DNA of 20,768 bases. It comes from JAGVYF01 sp041650315. Lineage in GTDB: Archaea > Nanobdellota > Nanobdellia > Woesearchaeales > JAGVYF01. Shown here one piece after another: positions 1-8,424 of this stretch (position 1 is the stretch's first letter; every line of letters begins with the position of its first letter). The translations under genes and the position numbers were made by a program. Below the pieces are notes generated by a model. That model saw nothing but the letters and a program-made list of their open reading frames with translations, made no database searches and was not told the origin of the DNA. The DNA lies in the NCBI GenBank assembly GCA_041650315.1, contig JBAZLJ010000004.1, positions 1 through 20,768 on the forward strand, in the 5' to 3' direction.

Positions 1-445
1 AAAAGATAATGGAATTCCTGTAGAGGATGATAGTTATGCAAAAGAGTCTACAGCAGTATTCTCTTTCCCAATGAAAGCTCCAGAAGGTGCTGTATGTAGG
101 AATGATAGGACAGCAATTGAGCAATTAGAATTGTGGTTAATCTACCAACGTCATTGGTGTGAACATAAACCAAGTGTTACAATCACTGTTAAAGATGAAG
201 AATGGATGGAAGTAGGTGCTTGGGTATATAAACACTTTGATGAAATTAGTGGTATCTCTTTCTTGCCATATTCAAATCATACTTATGTACAAGCTCCCTA
301 TGAGGATATCACAAAAGAACAGTATGAATCATTCCTCTCTACAATGCCTACAAATATTGATTGGTCAGGTATGGTAGAAGAAGATGATAATACTGAAGGG
401 GCACAGACCTTAGCTTGCACTGGTAATTCCTGTGAACTCAGTTGA
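1..445 (+). CDS. nrdJ: Class II (adenosylcobalamin-dependent) ribonucleoside-triphosphate reductase, C-terminal part
   Basis: The reading frame is open from the left edge (first whole codon at base 2), so only about the last 148 residues are present. The enzyme reduces ribonucleotides to deoxyribonucleotides for phage DNA synthesis in the cytoplasm, using coenzyme B12 instead of an oxygen-dependent radical subunit. The visible segment matches the end of the monomeric class II type: a VFSFPMKAPEG strand, a conserved IEQLELW helix, the SFLPYSNHTYVQAPYE block and a C-terminal tail with the cysteine pair CTGNSC. In this family the tail cysteines shuttle reducing power from thioredoxin to the active site. 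The gene lies on the strand opposite to the virion genes, as expected for the replication/metabolism arm of a phage genome. It overlaps the next gene by 14 bases. The family call is strong; the B12-dependent assignment rests on recalled similarity of this tail to known class II enzymes. Confidence 0.88.
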   Translation, partial: KDNGIPVEDDSYAKESTAVFSFPMKAPEGAVCRNDRTAIEQLELWLIYQRHWCEHKPSVTITVKDEEWMEVGAWVYKHFDEISGISFLPYSNHTYVQAPYEDITKEQYESFLSTMPTNIDWSGMVEEDDNTEGAQTLACTGNSCELS

Positions 446-644
446 TATTGATGAAGATGACAATCTAAAAGAACAGCTACTTGAATTAGTAGATGCCTTT
501 GAGAATGAAGATGGGATGGACTTAAGTGAAGAACATCCTCTCTTTAGATGGGGATATCCAGAACGTCCAGATATTGAATTCCAACTACTAATCAAAAAAG
601 TAGATTCAGTTGATATGATGCCACTTAGTAATACAATACATTGA
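432..644 (+). CDS. Small acidic phage protein, function unknown
   Basis: This 70-residue frame starts at a GTG that lies inside the last codons of the ribonucleotide reductase gene and ends 13 bases before the terminator hairpin. I do not recognise a family. The N-terminal half is very acidic (runs such as DIDEDDN and ENEDGMD), with few basic residues overall. A short aromatic-proline stretch (HPLFRWGYPERP) lies in the middle. No membrane segment or signal is visible. No clear Shine-Dalgarno precedes the GTG, so expression would depend on coupling to the upstream gene; CTG at 420 is the only other near-cognate upstream start before an in-frame stop at 411. The length, position and low complexity make this a plausible but unproven gene. 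Confidence 0.55.
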   Translation: MNSVDIDEDDNLKEQLLELVDAFENEDGMDLSEEHPLFRWGYPERPDIEFQLLIKKVDSVDMMPLSNTIH

Positions 645-656
645 CTAGATAAAATT

Positions 657-688
657 AAAGGCCTCCTTTTTAGGGAGGCCTTTTTTTT
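657..688. terminator. Strong bidirectional intrinsic terminator between convergent operons
   Basis: A perfect 10-bp stem (657-666 pairing with 674-683, core GGCCTCC/GGAGGCC) with a 7-base loop is followed on the + strand by T residues to 688. Read on the minus strand, the same hairpin is followed by TTTAATTTT. It lies between the + strand stop at 644 and the minus-strand holin stop at 706, so it can end both transcripts. Confidence 0.93.
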
Positions 689-705
689 GTCCAGAATTCC
701 TTGAA

Positions 706-900
706 TTAGGAGTTCTTCTTGAATCGAGAAAGAAACTTTTGTACTGTCTTCATTTCATATATTCGTAAGACAGTCCAGACTAGGGTTGCAAAATACACGA
801 GATTAGGTAAGTTGATTATTCCGACAAAAGCGGCTGTGATTGAACTGATGGAAACCCCATCTAAGATATGTTTAAGATGCTCTTGCATTTCTTTGGTCAC
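706..900 (-). CDS. Putative holin (T7 gp17.5-like, class II topology)
   Basis: This 64-residue protein has two hydrophobic stretches, about residues 17-30 and 33-49, separated by a short NLPN turn, and a strongly basic C-terminal tail (KFLSRFKKNS). That layout and size match class II holins such as T7 gp17.5, which accumulate in the inner membrane and open it at a set time for lysis. The start is a GTG at 900 that overlaps the stop of the upstream DUF5675 gene in a GTGA arrangement, suggesting translational coupling. An internal ATG at 888 (residue 5) could give a slightly shorter form and is a possible true start. It is the last gene of the minus-strand operon, just before the terminator. 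The holin call rests on size, topology and place; no sequence motif is diagnostic. Confidence 0.72.
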   Translation of the reverse strand: MTKEMQEHLKHILDGVSISSITAAFVGIINLPNLVYFATLVWTVLRIYEMKTVQKFLSRFKKNS

Positions 901-1316
901 TTTATGATAATTGTAACTTCTTCTTTATTGTCTAGAGCTTGTTTAATCTTAGGAAACAAACCCTTCATAGCATCTACTGAGCTATTTACCCTGTCCTTCC
1001 CGACAGTCTTACCCACTATAATACACCCTTCAGTGTCTTCTGCTATATTTCCTGAATGGATTCTAATACCAGAATATCCAGGAACATCTAAGATATGTAA
1101 CATCTCTTTTCCATATTTAGGAGACATATCAATTATAACTTTGTATGTTCCTTTAGGGATTGCTGTTTTCTTATCTATTTTCCATTCAGATACTTTCTTT
1201 CCTTCTACTTCTCTTACTTTATCTTCAATGGTAAAACATTCTTTTACATCATCAATGTATAAGATACCTGTAGTAGAAGCTTCTGTAAATACAGTTCTAT
1301 TAAGCGACAGTTTCAT
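897..1316 (-). CDS. DUF5675 family protein, candidate murein-acting lysis protein
   Basis: This 139-residue protein has the DUF5675 pattern: an IPKGTYKV strand (53-60), SPKYG (65-69), then IRIHSGN (84-90) and DTEGCIIVG (94-102). The His87/Gly89 and Gly97-Cys98 arrangement resembles the HxG...GC active site of L,D-transpeptidases of the YkuD type, which work on peptidoglycan cross-links; that functional link is my inference. No signal peptide or membrane segment is visible, so it would need the holin to reach the wall. Its first 17 bases overlap the end of the transglycosylase gene, and its stop overlaps the holin start. No other obvious endolysin lies in the window, which makes it the best candidate for the lysis enzyme. 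A host-wall-modifying or structural role is possible. Confidence 0.75.
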   Translation of the reverse strand: MKLSLNRTVFTEASTTGILYIDDVKECFTIEDKVREVEGKKVSEWKIDKKTAIPKGTYKVIIDMSPKYGKEMLHILDVPGYSGIRIHSGNIAEDTEGCIIVGKTVGKDRVNSSVDAMKGLFPKIKQALDNKEEVTIIIK

Positions 1317-2157
1317 TATCTATAGATACCTTCTTTAAATATTCTTTTGTAGTCTTTGGAATAAATTCTTTCCAATCTTTACCAGTACGCTTAGCTTTAG
1401 ATACTGCTCTATGGATAGAACCAGGACCAGCATTATATGCGGCTACTCCATGTTCTACACTACCAAATATTTGAATCATCTTAGACAGATAATCTTTGGT
1501 AAATCTAATATACTCTTCTTGAGTTTCATTCTGAATTGGTTTAATACCATAACCAGGATCTTGTCCAGTAGCAGGACGGATTTGTGTAATCCCTTTGTCA
1601 CCAGTAACACCAGTGAGAATCTTACCATCTTTAGTAGTGTGTCTACCACCAGACTCAGTTTGAATCAAAGAAGGAAGAATATCTTCTACTTGTTTCTTTA
1701 AGATTTCCTGCTCTGTGGGTTGTTTAGTCTCTACCTTCTTATCTTCTTCAGGATAAAGAAGTTCTTTAAGACCAGCACCAATTCCTTTAAGACCATATAC
1801 AGCCTCTGTTGCAGGATCTTTTCCAGTATCTACATCAGAAGGAAGAATACCGCGTTCTTTAAAATCAGCATATACCGCTGTAGCAGCTACCATAGAGGGT
1901 ACTGTTATTAAAGATTGTAATAGACCTCCTTCTGCAATAACACTTTTATTCATTTTAAAGTGTTGTACAGGGGCGAGAGCAGTCTGTGCTTCTGAATTAC
2001 CATGATACTTTTCTCGAAGAGAGTTAATCTCTGTCTCAGACATCTTGAGTAAGTCCTCTCTCTTTGGTACTGGAGGAAGAGTAGTGTCAACAACACTAGA
2101 ATAATACTCTTTATCCCCAATACCTGCATCTTTAAAAACATCAAAAGGATCAGCCAT
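1300..2157 (-). CDS. Virion-associated lytic transglycosylase (SLT domain)
   Basis: The 285-residue protein, starting at the ATG at 2157 (MADPFDVF), cleaves the MurNAc-GlcNAc bond of peptidoglycan. The catalytic SLT domain fills about residues 157-280: TESGG with the catalytic glutamate near residue 168, the GITQI motif at 189-193, and AAYNAGPG at 239-246. The first 150 residues are not catalytic and include a moderately hydrophobic stretch near 83-99; no signal peptide is seen. The frame could be read back to 2283, but that extension overlaps the upstream gene by more than 120 bases, whereas the ATG at 2157 lies one base after the upstream stop, like other junctions here. The gene follows the internal virion proteins, so it probably rides in the virion and opens the cell wall for DNA entry, as the N-terminal domain of T7 gp16 does. 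A role in lysis is also possible. Confidence 0.9.
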   Translation of the reverse strand: MADPFDVFKDAGIGDKEYYSSVVDTTLPPVPKREDLLKMSETEINSLREKYHGNSEAQTALAPVQHFKMNKSVIAEGGLLQSLITVPSMVAATAVYADFKERGILPSDVDTGKDPATEAVYGLKGIGAGLKELLYPEEDKKVETKQPTEQEILKKQVEDILPSLIQTESGGRHTTKDGKILTGVTGDKGITQIRPATGQDPGYGIKPIQNETQEEYIRFTKDYLSKMIQIFGSVEHGVAAYNAGPGSIHRAVSKAKRTGKDWKEFIPKTTKEYLKKVSIDNETVA

Positions 2158-2158
2158 A

Positions 2159-3907
2159 TTACTTATTACCTGTAGAGAACAGAGAACTAAAATACCGAGG
2201 ATAGAAAGTTTTAGCTGCCTTTTCCATAGTGGTATTGTGGGCATTAGCATAGGCCCGTAGAGCCATGTTTGTATTACTGGCATAAGTCTGGTTAAATTTA
2301 TCAGCGTCTTCTCCTTTAAAGATTAAGTGCCCAGAAGGAAGAATGTCAAGCTCTACTTTCTTATCTCCTAGTGTCTCCACAAGAGTACCTACTCCAAATT
2401 GTGGGTCATTCATTAACTGCGTTACTGCTGTTTCTACTTTAGTAATTCCATGTACATCCATCTCCATTGGCTTTTGTTTTGCAATAGCTGTGAGATTGTT
2501 ATATAAGAATTGTAGTCTAGTGCTTGGATTCTCAATCTTTGGTGTCTGGTCATTAAGAGCATCCATAGTCTTCTTGAAAGGTGTATAATCACCAGAAGTT
2601 ACACTTTGTATGATAGAACCTTCCAGAAGATTAGAACTCAATTTATCATTCTGACTCTTAGGAACTAAGTTCTTAATAGAAGGAGAATTAAAATTACCTT
2701 GTGCAATAGCTGTACCAGCATCGTATATCTTCTTACGATAATCAGGAGATTGTGTGATGATTCCAGGAACAGATTGTGCAATCTTTGTAGTCATCTCAAT
2801 AGAAGCCACATCTACTGTTTCACGAAGATTCTTTTCTTGTCCTAACTTAAGAATCTCTACTTCATTATTAAGAACTTTCTTTAAGTCCTCACCAGTAGCA
2901 AGATTAGCAAGACGAGTTTTAATTCTTTCCATGCCTTCTTGGTGCATCTTAATATTCTCTACAGAAAGAGGGTCTTGGCGAATATTAACAGGAATAGATT
3001 CTACAAAGACTTGGTGCATATTATCTAAAGAAGCATCAAAGGTAGCTTTGAACTTACCATAGGTTTCTGCTGTGACTGAATTAGTATCAATAATATCAAT
3101 CAGCATCTTGTTGGCATTAGCAATGCTACCACGAATAATCTCGGGTCCTTTAGTTTCATTCCAATGGCGGGCTTGGGCTTGACTCAACATCTTGAATTGG
3201 TCAGCACCACGAACTTGAAGATTGTAAGACCTAGCATCCCCTTCAGCTTTCTGTAACTGTTCTTGCATAGAGATAACAGAAGTATTACTATCGTAGTATA
3301 AATATTCACGTTTCATACGATCTTGCAGGTCTTTAATCATACTCTCTGCTTGTTGTTGCTTATTTTTAGCAATCAACTCATCAGATTTTATGATACCAGT
3401 GATACCAGAAAGTTCTAGTACACGAGAAGCCTCTGCTTTAAGTTCTTGATAGAGACCTGGATTACGATTAGTAGCCTCACGAAGATTTGTAAGAACACGG
3501 TCAGAGAACTCGTCTGGAGTCATTACTCCTTCATCAAGGGCTTGTTTATATGTAGCAAGTCTCTCCTTTTGTGCCTGTTCTACAGCGGAAAGAGTTTCTC
3601 CTTGTGGTTTAAACAAAGATGTTTGTACATCAGTAGAGGCAGCATCAGTAAGAGAACTCTTTGCTAGCTCAGGATTATTTTTACTATCCATATAGGCCTT
3701 AATATCAGCCTGAGTTTCCTTATTGATATCCCCAATCTGATATCCTTTATACGCACTAATAGCTTGTTCACCAACCCCTTGAATGAGGTTGGTCAAGCCT
3801 TGAGTCTTCATAGCACCAGAAGTGTCTACAACACCTTGAGATACATGAGAAGCTGCCCCTAAACTAGGGTCAGAAACATTTGTATTTTTAACACTAAAAT
3901 CTACCAT
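2159..3907 (-). CDS. Internal virion (ejection) protein, 582 aa
   Basis: I do not recognise a named domain in this 582-residue protein. It is predicted to be largely alpha-helical, rich in Gln, Lys, Glu and Asn, with long amphipathic stretches in the middle (about 180-380). It has no transmembrane segment and no signal peptide. Gly/Ser/Thr-rich sequence at the N-terminus (about 10-35) could be flexible. Its position, between the giant internal protein and the transglycosylase and downstream of the tail tube genes, is that of the T7 gp15/gp16 ejection proteins, which sit inside the capsid and are ejected to form a periplasmic conduit. The start codon overlaps the upstream stop by one base (TAATG), so translation is probably coupled and stoichiometry kept. 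Assignment is by context and general character. Confidence 0.75.
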   Translation of the reverse strand: MVDFSVKNTNVSDPSLGAASHVSQGVVDTSGAMKTQGLTNLIQGVGEQAISAYKGYQIGDINKETQADIKAYMDSKNNPELAKSSLTDAASTDVQTSLFKPQGETLSAVEQAQKERLATYKQALDEGVMTPDEFSDRVLTNLREATNRNPGLYQELKAEASRVLELSGITGIIKSDELIAKNKQQQAESMIKDLQDRMKREYLYYDSNTSVISMQEQLQKAEGDARSYNLQVRGADQFKMLSQAQARHWNETKGPEIIRGSIANANKMLIDIIDTNSVTAETYGKFKATFDASLDNMHQVFVESIPVNIRQDPLSVENIKMHQEGMERIKTRLANLATGEDLKKVLNNEVEILKLGQEKNLRETVDVASIEMTTKIAQSVPGIITQSPDYRKKIYDAGTAIAQGNFNSPSIKNLVPKSQNDKLSSNLLEGSIIQSVTSGDYTPFKKTMDALNDQTPKIENPSTRLQFLYNNLTAIAKQKPMEMDVHGITKVETAVTQLMNDPQFGVGTLVETLGDKKVELDILPSGHLIFKGEDADKFNQTYASNTNMALRAYANAHNTTMEKAAKTFYPRYFSSLFSTGNK

Positions 3908-6900
3908 TACTTGATACTCCGTTGTTTAATGTTTTCAAGGTCTTGTAACAAAGCCTTAATTTCAGGATCAGAACTCTTCTCTAAAGCATTACGCATTTCA
4001 AGATACTTAGAGTCTCTAGCATCAGCCCCATTACGATAAAGATTAAGCAAGATAGATTCTTTCTTCTCTCTCCAACTCATACGATCTTGTTTAAAGATTT
4101 CTGTAGTAAGTTCTTCTTTATAATACTCAGGAACTGTTTGTAAGAAAGATTGTAAGCCATCTAAATACTGTCTTTGATATTCTTTCTCATCTACAGACTT
4201 AGCATTCATCACAGAGATAAGACGAGTGTGAATTTCCTTTGCTGTTGTCTTTATCTCTTGTGCCCTCTTAATCTGAGAGATATTTGCCATATTAAGCAAT
4301 GACTCTTCAGCAGGAGGAACACCAAACATACGAGCAACTGCTTCACCACGAGTCTGTTGATAACCAATATGATTACCAGCCTTACTCATTCCTTCAGCTA
4401 ACATAGCCTTATTGAAGTCAGAGAAAGTACCAGCAAATGAAGCTGCTTTCCAAGAAGCTGCTTTCCAAGTCTCCATATCCATAGGACCATTCCCATTCAA
4501 TAGGAATATATCATGGACTGTTCTTACTGCCTCAAATAAAGAACCTGTAGCATTCTCAAATGGAAACTTAGGACGTTGGATATCTACAGCATTACCTTTA
4601 CTCATTTCAGTGAGAGTATGAATAACTTCCCATACATAGTCACCTTCAATTACTGTAGCAAGGTTCTTAGTATCTACTTTGGTAGTCTCATTACCTGCGT
4701 CAAACATAGCACCAAGAGTAGCATTCCAGATTCGATCAGTAGCAGATTCAGTCCAAGCAGCTAAAGTCTCTCTATCTTGTTTCTCCTCTAATCCATTCTC
4801 CATTGCTTTGTATGCAACAGCACCAAGAGGGATACCATACTTACCATACCAGAATAATCTAGCAGCAGCTAACTTAGCTTTTTCAGGACCAGAGAACTGT
4901 TTAGAACTTACCATCTGTAAAGTAGATTTCCAAGGAATAGCAACGAACTGAGTGAAAGTACTAATCATACCTTCCTGCCAGCCATACATACCAGCGCGAG
5001 TTGCACTAATATGGCTGTATAAAGATTGGTCCCTAGCAATAGTAGCTCTATTCTCAGGAGTATTCCAATTCTTTCCTGGATTCTTTTCTACCCAACGCTG
5101 ACGAGCAAATAACCAAAGAGACACTTGGTTGACTAATTCAGAAGGATTATAACCAACACCACGTCCAAATTTACCAACAAGACTTGCTCCAGTAGAGGCA
5201 GCATCAATAGTTTTATCAGCAGCACCAAGAAGGCCTTTAGTCTTTTGTGGGACTAATTCTTTAGTAGCATCTTTCCAAATACCATGCACCATCTGGTTCA
5301 TGTCAACAGATTGTACAATTCCAGACTCTTCTAATGCTGCAATAATAGCATCATATTCAGGAGAGACTCTACGACCCATTGCATCGGCTTGAGTACGAAG
5401 ACCTTTAAGGGTATGAGTACGGGCAAGCAATCCAGCAGTTACTGGCATAATCTCTTGAAGATGCTTTGCATAGGAAGGAGATACTAATACTAACTCTTTC
5501 CATTGTTGTGGTTGAACAACCCACATACGCAAAGGTCTCCAATACAAGAAGAGATTAGAACCTAATGCTTTAATGGTTCGGGCAGGAACAAAACCTTGCT
5601 CACCCCACTCACGAAGAATCTTAGCATCAACTTCCATCTTTGTTTCAATAGTATCTGCTACTTTATTCCAACCATTGCGCCAAACAATATCAGATTTAGT
5701 AGAAGAGATTTGTTCTCTTTCAAACTGAGCATACACACTTTGAGCAGCAAGAAACTCACGCTCCTCTTTAGGAGTCATATGCTTCTGAGGTTTAATATCA
5801 GTAATCTGTTTAGGAAATGTACCTTGAGTGAATTTACCATAAGCCTTGATAAAGTTATCACGACGTACTTTAGTCAAATCATCCCAAGCAGCAATCTTAG
5901 ACACACTACGAATAGTTTTAGTCAGAGCAACAAGTACATCCTCTACTTCAGCAGGACGATCTAACGAAGGAAGTTTATCTCCACGACGATGAATCTGTTT
6001 GAGATAAGTATCATATACTTGACTATCATGGATAATCTTGTCATTAATATCTTTCTCTTCTTTACGAGTCTCGTAGATAGAAGTAGTATCTTCTTTTTCC
6101 ATACGAGCAACTAAGTCGTCTAATTCCTTCTTCGTACCAGCCATAGCAACTGCTTGCTTGTAGTTACGAAGTTCTTCTGCTCCTACCTTTTTCCCATCAA
6201 CCCAAAGAGCTTTAGGCACCTTATCAACTACAAACCATTCTTTATAGGAACGAGGAATGTAGCCAGGAATTTTAGTAAGGGCACCACCACGGATAGGACC
6301 AAGTTGAAATTTAGAAGGCATATGTGCATATGATACAATATGGTCCCCAATACGAATTGGGGTATTCATTTGTATCACAGGAAGAGACTTATTGACTTGA
6401 ACTACTTGTTTCGTTTCAAGATCATACACACGAGTAACACCTTCAGGAATTTCTTTGAGAGGCTCTGTTGCGTGTGCAACGAAATCACCAGAACTATTAT
6501 ACAGTGATTTCATGTTTTTGTCAACTAAATTCTTACGGAATTGACGGTCTGTAATATTGTAAAGATGGTCTACAATACGACGATATGCCACATATTCAAA
6601 GTGAATCTTATTCGTTTGTTCTTTAGTTAAATGAGGATGTTGCAATTGCACATCTACAGCAGTAAAAGTTTTACCTTGCTCCTCACCCATACGGAGGCTT
6701 GCCTCAAGCTCTGTAGGATGATCTGTCTTCATAAAGGTATCACGAGCCTCACGAAGATAGATAGATTCCACACGAGCTTCCTCGCGGGCCGCAGCAGCAC
6801 CTGTAGAAGGAATCTCTTCCTTCATACGCATGTAAGCTGGGAAGATATGCTTACCAACAGTCCCATTAGCAAAGTCAGTAATATCTATCTTCTTAGAAAA

Positions 6901-8424
6901 CATGTGTGCAGACAGAGTATCATCACCAAAAGCTAAAGATTCATGGGGAACATAATTCCTCTTGAAGTCCCAAGAAATATAGAATTGGCCATCACGTTCA
7001 AGTAAACCAAACTTACCAGAATCAGGAAGATGTTTTACACTTTCTTCCAGCTTCTTCATATACTTAGTGGCACCTGCTTCAGTCTTGTAACCAAAATGTG
7101 CATTACGACCAAACACAGCAGTACCTTCCAACTTATTAGAAGTAGAATCAATAATAGCTTCATACCCTTTTCCTGCTCTACCAAAGAGTTTTGCTTCTGC
7201 TGGAATATCCAGAACAGAAGAAGAGAGCAGAAGATGTGGTTTAGCAGTTTCAGTTAATACTGTAGAATATAATTCTCTTTCTTTAAGAACTTGTGAGGCA
7301 GGATATACATGAGCATTAATTTCTGTCTCATCTGCCAGAGCATACAGAGTTTCATCCAATTGTTTGATAGCTTCTCGGCCATCAGGATACATGATAGCAC
7401 CATATTCATCCTTTACTTTAGGAAGAACATATGTATTAAGAATCTGCTCCTTAGAAGTTCCAGTACTTTTAGCAATCATTCCAGAGGGATCAGCTAGAGC
7501 CTTGGCAGAGAGATTTGCTGCCTGTTCTTTAGAAGCAGTCTCTACAGTATCCATAGGAGAACCTGTAGGAATCTGTGGTTTAGCTTTTAATCCTGCTTTA
7601 GCTAGTTGATATCCACCAATATAACCAATAGCTTCCCCTGCCGTATACACAGCAGCAGCAGTGACTGGAGAACCAGTGATGTCAAGAGTTTTATCTCCAG
7701 CCCATTTAAAAGGGATGTCAATAAATTCAGCAGCCTCTGAAATCTTTTCTGTAATTACACGAGAGGCCTCATCACTAATTTCCTCACCTTTAGGATGATA
7801 AGCATAACTTTGTACCATCTTAACTAATTCATCCGCCTTAGCAGGATCATGTTCAGCAATAAGAGCAATAACTCCAACTAAACCAGCAGGAATAGATAGA
7901 GCAATAGAACTAGCAAACTCTGCCCCTGTTTTTACAGCAGCTTTAGTTGCTTCATGGAAAATCTCAAGACCCTCATTAATTTTCTGTTCTTTATATGTAT
8001 CAACCTTCTCTTCATCTCTACCAAGAGTAGTATCAGTTAAAGAATCTTGTTGCTCACGATCTTCAACACTTCTAGAAACATCTTGTACTGCTTGATTAAT
8101 AAGAAACTTATTACGCAAATCTTGTACAGGAATAGCTCCTTGTACATAAGTCTCCATTACTTTACGACGAGTCTCTAGAGGGATAGTAGAATCCGAAATA
8201 AGTTCTTCTACTGTCTTTTGAGTAGTGTCTTTCTGTTCTTGCAACCACTTTTCTTTTTCTGAATTGACAAGAGAAGAGTCTCCAGTCATTTCTATCTCTT
8301 GTTTGGCATTTGTATAGTTTTCTAATACATTACCTCCAGCGAGATTAGAGGCGTACATAACCTCACTATCCTTAACCGGAGTAGGAGTACTTGCAACAGG
8401 AATATCATCAATACTAAGAGTCAT
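3907..8424 (-). CDS. Giant internal virion (ejection) protein, 1505 aa
   Basis: This is the longest gene in the window, comparable in size to T7 gp16 (1318 aa). Gp16 lines the capsid core and is injected ahead of the DNA. The N-terminal 150 residues are highly charged. A hydrophobic segment lies near 169-191 and a second Ala/Gly-rich one near 253-279, which could insert into a membrane. The rest is mixed charged sequence with several aromatic-rich patches, such as LFLYWRPLRMWVVQP in the second half, and the C-terminal 250 residues look helical. Unlike T7 gp16, no transglycosylase motif is visible; that activity is encoded separately downstream. Two exact copies of a 15-bp unit give WKAAS twice at residues 1320-1329. 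Start and stop both overlap neighbours by one base (TAATG). The internal-protein role is inferred from size, order and neighbours. Confidence 0.8.
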   Translation of the reverse strand: MTLSIDDIPVASTPTPVKDSEVMYASNLAGGNVLENYTNAKQEIEMTGDSSLVNSEKEKWLQEQKDTTQKTVEELISDSTIPLETRRKVMETYVQGAIPVQDLRNKFLINQAVQDVSRSVEDREQQDSLTDTTLGRDEEKVDTYKEQKINEGLEIFHEATKAAVKTGAEFASSIALSIPAGLVGVIALIAEHDPAKADELVKMVQSYAYHPKGEEISDEASRVITEKISEAAEFIDIPFKWAGDKTLDITGSPVTAAAVYTAGEAIGYIGGYQLAKAGLKAKPQIPTGSPMDTVETASKEQAANLSAKALADPSGMIAKSTGTSKEQILNTYVLPKVKDEYGAIMYPDGREAIKQLDETLYALADETEINAHVYPASQVLKERELYSTVLTETAKPHLLLSSSVLDIPAEAKLFGRAGKGYEAIIDSTSNKLEGTAVFGRNAHFGYKTEAGATKYMKKLEESVKHLPDSGKFGLLERDGQFYISWDFKRNYVPHESLAFGDDTLSAHMFSKKIDITDFANGTVGKHIFPAYMRMKEEIPSTGAAAAREEARVESIYLREARDTFMKTDHPTELEASLRMGEEQGKTFTAVDVQLQHPHLTKEQTNKIHFEYVAYRRIVDHLYNITDRQFRKNLVDKNMKSLYNSSGDFVAHATEPLKEIPEGVTRVYDLETKQVVQVNKSLPVIQMNTPIRIGDHIVSYAHMPSKFQLGPIRGGALTKIPGYIPRSYKEWFVVDKVPKALWVDGKKVGAEELRNYKQAVAMAGTKKELDDLVARMEKEDTTSIYETRKEEKDINDKIIHDSQVYDTYLKQIHRRGDKLPSLDRPAEVEDVLVALTKTIRSVSKIAAWDDLTKVRRDNFIKAYGKFTQGTFPKQITDIKPQKHMTPKEEREFLAAQSVYAQFEREQISSTKSDIVWRNGWNKVADTIETKMEVDAKILREWGEQGFVPARTIKALGSNLFLYWRPLRMWVVQPQQWKELVLVSPSYAKHLQEIMPVTAGLLARTHTLKGLRTQADAMGRRVSPEYDAIIAALEESGIVQSVDMNQMVHGIWKDATKELVPQKTKGLLGAADKTIDAASTGASLVGKFGRGVGYNPSELVNQVSLWLFARQRWVEKNPGKNWNTPENRATIARDQSLYSHISATRAGMYGWQEGMISTFTQFVAIPWKSTLQMVSSKQFSGPEKAKLAAARLFWYGKYGIPLGAVAYKAMENGLEEKQDRETLAAWTESATDRIWNATLGAMFDAGNETTKVDTKNLATVIEGDYVWEVIHTLTEMSKGNAVDIQRPKFPFENATGSLFEAVRTVHDIFLLNGNGPMDMETWKAASWKAASFAGTFSDFNKAMLAEGMSKAGNHIGYQQTRGEAVARMFGVPPAEESLLNMANISQIKRAQEIKTTAKEIHTRLISVMNAKSVDEKEYQRQYLDGLQSFLQTVPEYYKEELTTEIFKQDRMSWREKKESILLNLYRNGADARDSKYLEMRNALEKSSDPEIKALLQDLENIKQRSIK
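4439..4468. repeat. Perfect 15-bp tandem duplication inside the giant internal protein gene
   Basis: The unit GAAGCTGCTTTCCAA occurs twice in direct succession (4439-4453 and 4454-4468). On the coding strand it adds one in-frame copy of the pentapeptide WKAAS. Exact identity of the copies suggests a recent duplication by slippage. Confidence 0.95.

Noticed and set aside
1317..1328. 12-bp perfect palindrome TATCTATAGATA at the start of the DUF5675 gene
   Set aside because: It has no loop or repeat partner elsewhere, lies in coding sequence and is AT-rich; chance is the simplest reading.
868..1338. 156-codon + strand frame opposite the DUF5675 gene
   Set aside because: Antisense to a gene with clear family motifs; the Ser/Phe/Thr-rich hydrophobic product is typical of reverse-strand shadows in AT-rich DNA.
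2158..2283. N-terminal extension of the transglycosylase with a hydrophobic segment that could look like a signal peptide
   Set aside because: It lies wholly inside the end of the 582-aa gene; the ATG at 2157, one base after that gene's stop, fits the junction style of the operon.
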